The notes below the pieces were generated by a model that made no database searches, was not told the DNA's origin, and saw only the letters and a list, made by a program, of their open reading frames with translations. Position numbers and translations under genes: made by a program. Shown in pieces: positions 62,826 to 64,000 of a DNA stretch of 64,000 bases (position 1 is its first letter; each line of letters begins with the position of its first letter). This DNA comes from Fodinibius halophilus (GTDB lineage Bacteria; Bacteroidota; Rhodothermia; Balneolales; Balneolaceae): contig NZ_JAALLS010000012.1 of NCBI RefSeq assembly GCF_011059105.1, positions 1-64,000 on the forward strand, in the 5' to 3' direction.

Positions 62826-64000
62826 ATGAATTTATTCTTACGAATTTTTCTGGCTGTTGTAATCGTACCATTCTTAACTTTCTGCAACAATAGCACCAGC
62901 CCTTCTCCCGAACCCACTTCCGGCACTTTAAAAGTCATTACTGCCACCGGCGGTGAAGATTTAGATGCAGAATATACTGTTACTGTAGATGGGCAATCTC
63001 TCACAGTCTCTTCAAACGATACCATTCGTGTTGATCTAAGCAAAGGAACCTACAGCACCGAACTCAGCGACATCAATGCCAACTGTGAAAGTAGTAGTAA
63101 CAACCCCGATAATGTAATTATAACGCTTGGAGATACGACCGAAACAAAATTTGATATCGACTGTAAAAAGATGATTCGTAATAAAATTGTCTTCTCCTCT
63201 GATAGAATGTCAAATGATAACGACAGAGACATTTTCATCATGAATGCTGATGGGGCAAATCCAACCCGCTTAACAACAAGTACTTATACTGATGAATTTC
63301 CCACTATTTCTAATGATGGCACCCAAATTGCTTTTCACAGCTACAGAAATACCGGATCATACAATGTTTATATCATGGATGCGGACCAAACGAACCTCCG
63401 AAAAGTAACCAATATTGAATCACACGTATATGGTGCTATCAGCTTCTCACCCGATGATTCTAAGCTGGTTTTTAAAAGTAATCATGAAGGTGATATGGAA
63501 ATATATAGTATCAATGTAGATGGAAGCGGCTTAACAAACTTAACTAATCACCCGGCTATTGATGAATCTCCCGAATGGTCACCAAATGGCAATAGAATAT
63601 TGTTTGAGAGCTATAGGAGTGGAGAAAAACAGCTACATACAATGAACCCGGATGGCACTGGGGTTAAACAGCTAACAACCACGAGTTTTACAGAAGCAGC
63701 CGAAACCCCTTCATGGTCTCCGGATGGAGAAAAAATTGCGTTTTCAGGATATCGAAACGGTCAACAGGATATCTATACTATGAACAAAGATGGGGCCGGA
63801 ATTACTCAAATAACTAATAACCCCGGGCTAAATATTAATCCCGCATGGTCTGCAGATGGTACAGAAATTATTTTCACAACAGATCGTGACGGACAGGCAG
63901 AAATTTACAAGGTCAATGCGGGTGGCTCTGGCATCCCCACCAATATGACAGCAAGCCAAGCTGCAGATGTATCAGCAAATTGGAGCCCGGTTGGCAGCTA
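62826..64000 (+). CDS. TolB-like beta-propeller lipoprotein (3' end outside window)
   Basis: The frame opens at ATG 62826 and is still open at the window edge, at least 391 codons. A lipoprotein signal ends LTFC (Cys20), then a Ser/Pro linker, a small beta domain with a Cys pair ('NANCESSSN', 'FDIDCKKM'), then tandem TolB/PD40 propeller repeats of the form 'IVFSSDR...DIFIMNADG', 'IAFHSYRNTGSYNVYIMDAD', 'LVFKSNHEGDMEIYSINVDG'. At least six repeats are seen. A surface or periplasmic binding protein; partner unknown. Confidence 0.88.
   Translation, partial: MNLFLRIFLAVVIVPFLTFCNNSTSPSPEPTSGTLKVITATGGEDLDAEYTVTVDGQSLTVSSNDTIRVDLSKGTYSTELSDINANCESSSNNPDNVIITLGDTTETKFDIDCKKMIRNKIVFSSDRMSNDNDRDIFIMNADGANPTRLTTSTYTDEFPTISNDGTQIAFHSYRNTGSYNVYIMDADQTNLRKVTNIESHVYGAISFSPDDSKLVFKSNHEGDMEIYSINVDGSGLTNLTNHPAIDESPEWSPNGNRILFESYRSGEKQLHTMNPDGTGVKQLTTTSFTEAAETPSWSPDGEKIAFSGYRNGQQDIYTMNKDGAGITQITNNPGLNINPAWSADGTEIIFTTDRDGQAEIYKVNAGGSGIPTNMTASQAADVSANWSPVGS

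Overview
The window looks like chromosome from a marine or saline member of the Balneolota/Rhodothermota (Fibrobacteres-Chlorobi-Bacteroidetes superphylum). This is inferred from gene content: FecI/FecR/STN-TonB-receptor cassettes, six-bladed beta-propeller lipoproteins with an NVEALA-like Cys-rich peptide, Sec-type (clade II) nitrous-oxide reductase, a cbb3 oxidase with unusual fused cytochrome subunits, and AT-rich spacers. No rRNA gene, convincing tRNA, CRISPR array or phage module was found.

Layout. 0-4 kb: an AraC-type regulator, a cold-shock protein with terminator, and an intact IS1182-family element with perfect 17-bp ends. 4-12 kb: accessory genes (DUF900 hydrolase, two propeller proteins, LuxR/cytochrome b561 pair, DUF3592-like protein) and a small cassette of Cys-rich secreted peptide, propeller and thioredoxin-fold protein; the last is broken by an in-frame TGA. 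12-17 kb: OsmC protein and a minus-strand cbb3 oxidase operon (CcoN, CcoO-cytochrome c fusion, CcoQ-like, Ig-like/cytochrome c subunit), then a 7Fe ferredoxin. Divergent from it are a RIC-like di-iron protein and a SufR-like regulator. 18-21 kb: MmgE/PrpD and phosphosulfolactate synthase-like enzymes, then a stretch of truncated gene remnants. 22-29.7 kb: an ECF sigma/lipoprotein/FecR/TonB-receptor cassette, a MORN-like lipoprotein and TonB. 30-37 kb: rhodanese, a BtuB-like receptor, a papain-like amidase, an alpha/beta hydrolase and an ECF sigma/zinc anti-sigma pair. 37-42.7 kb: histidine kinase, AhpD-like protein, flavodoxin-fold protein and acetyl-CoA hydrolase/transferase.

42.7-60.9 kb is the most coherent block: about 18 kb on the minus strand built around nitrogen oxides. 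It holds a Rrf2 regulator, lipoprotein cytochrome c, nosZ, a NosB-like protein, nosL, nosDFY, hemN, ppdK, ctaA, the iron-sulfur repair protein RIC, a conserved 601-aa protein of unknown role, a multi-helix membrane protein fused to a truncated haemoglobin, a C-terminal-CXXCH cytochrome, a DUF3565 protein and two small membrane proteins resembling the first helices of CcoN. Palindromes of the form TTAAGA-N8-TCTTAA lie upstream of the Rrf2 gene, the cytochrome c/nos genes and the divergent tyrosine phenol-lyase/tryptophanase gene, suggesting one Rrf2 (NsrR-like) regulon. The window ends inside a TolB-like propeller lipoprotein gene.

The best candidate for something undescribed is the module at 42.7-47.7 kb (membrane-globin fusion, mini-CcoN pair, cytochrome, 601-aa protein), which I read as a possible NO-handling or NO-sensing respiratory accessory system. 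Several genes (9.8, 12.2, 20.9, 30.1, 35.9 and 37.2 kb) survive only as truncated pieces, so parts of this accessory DNA are decaying.
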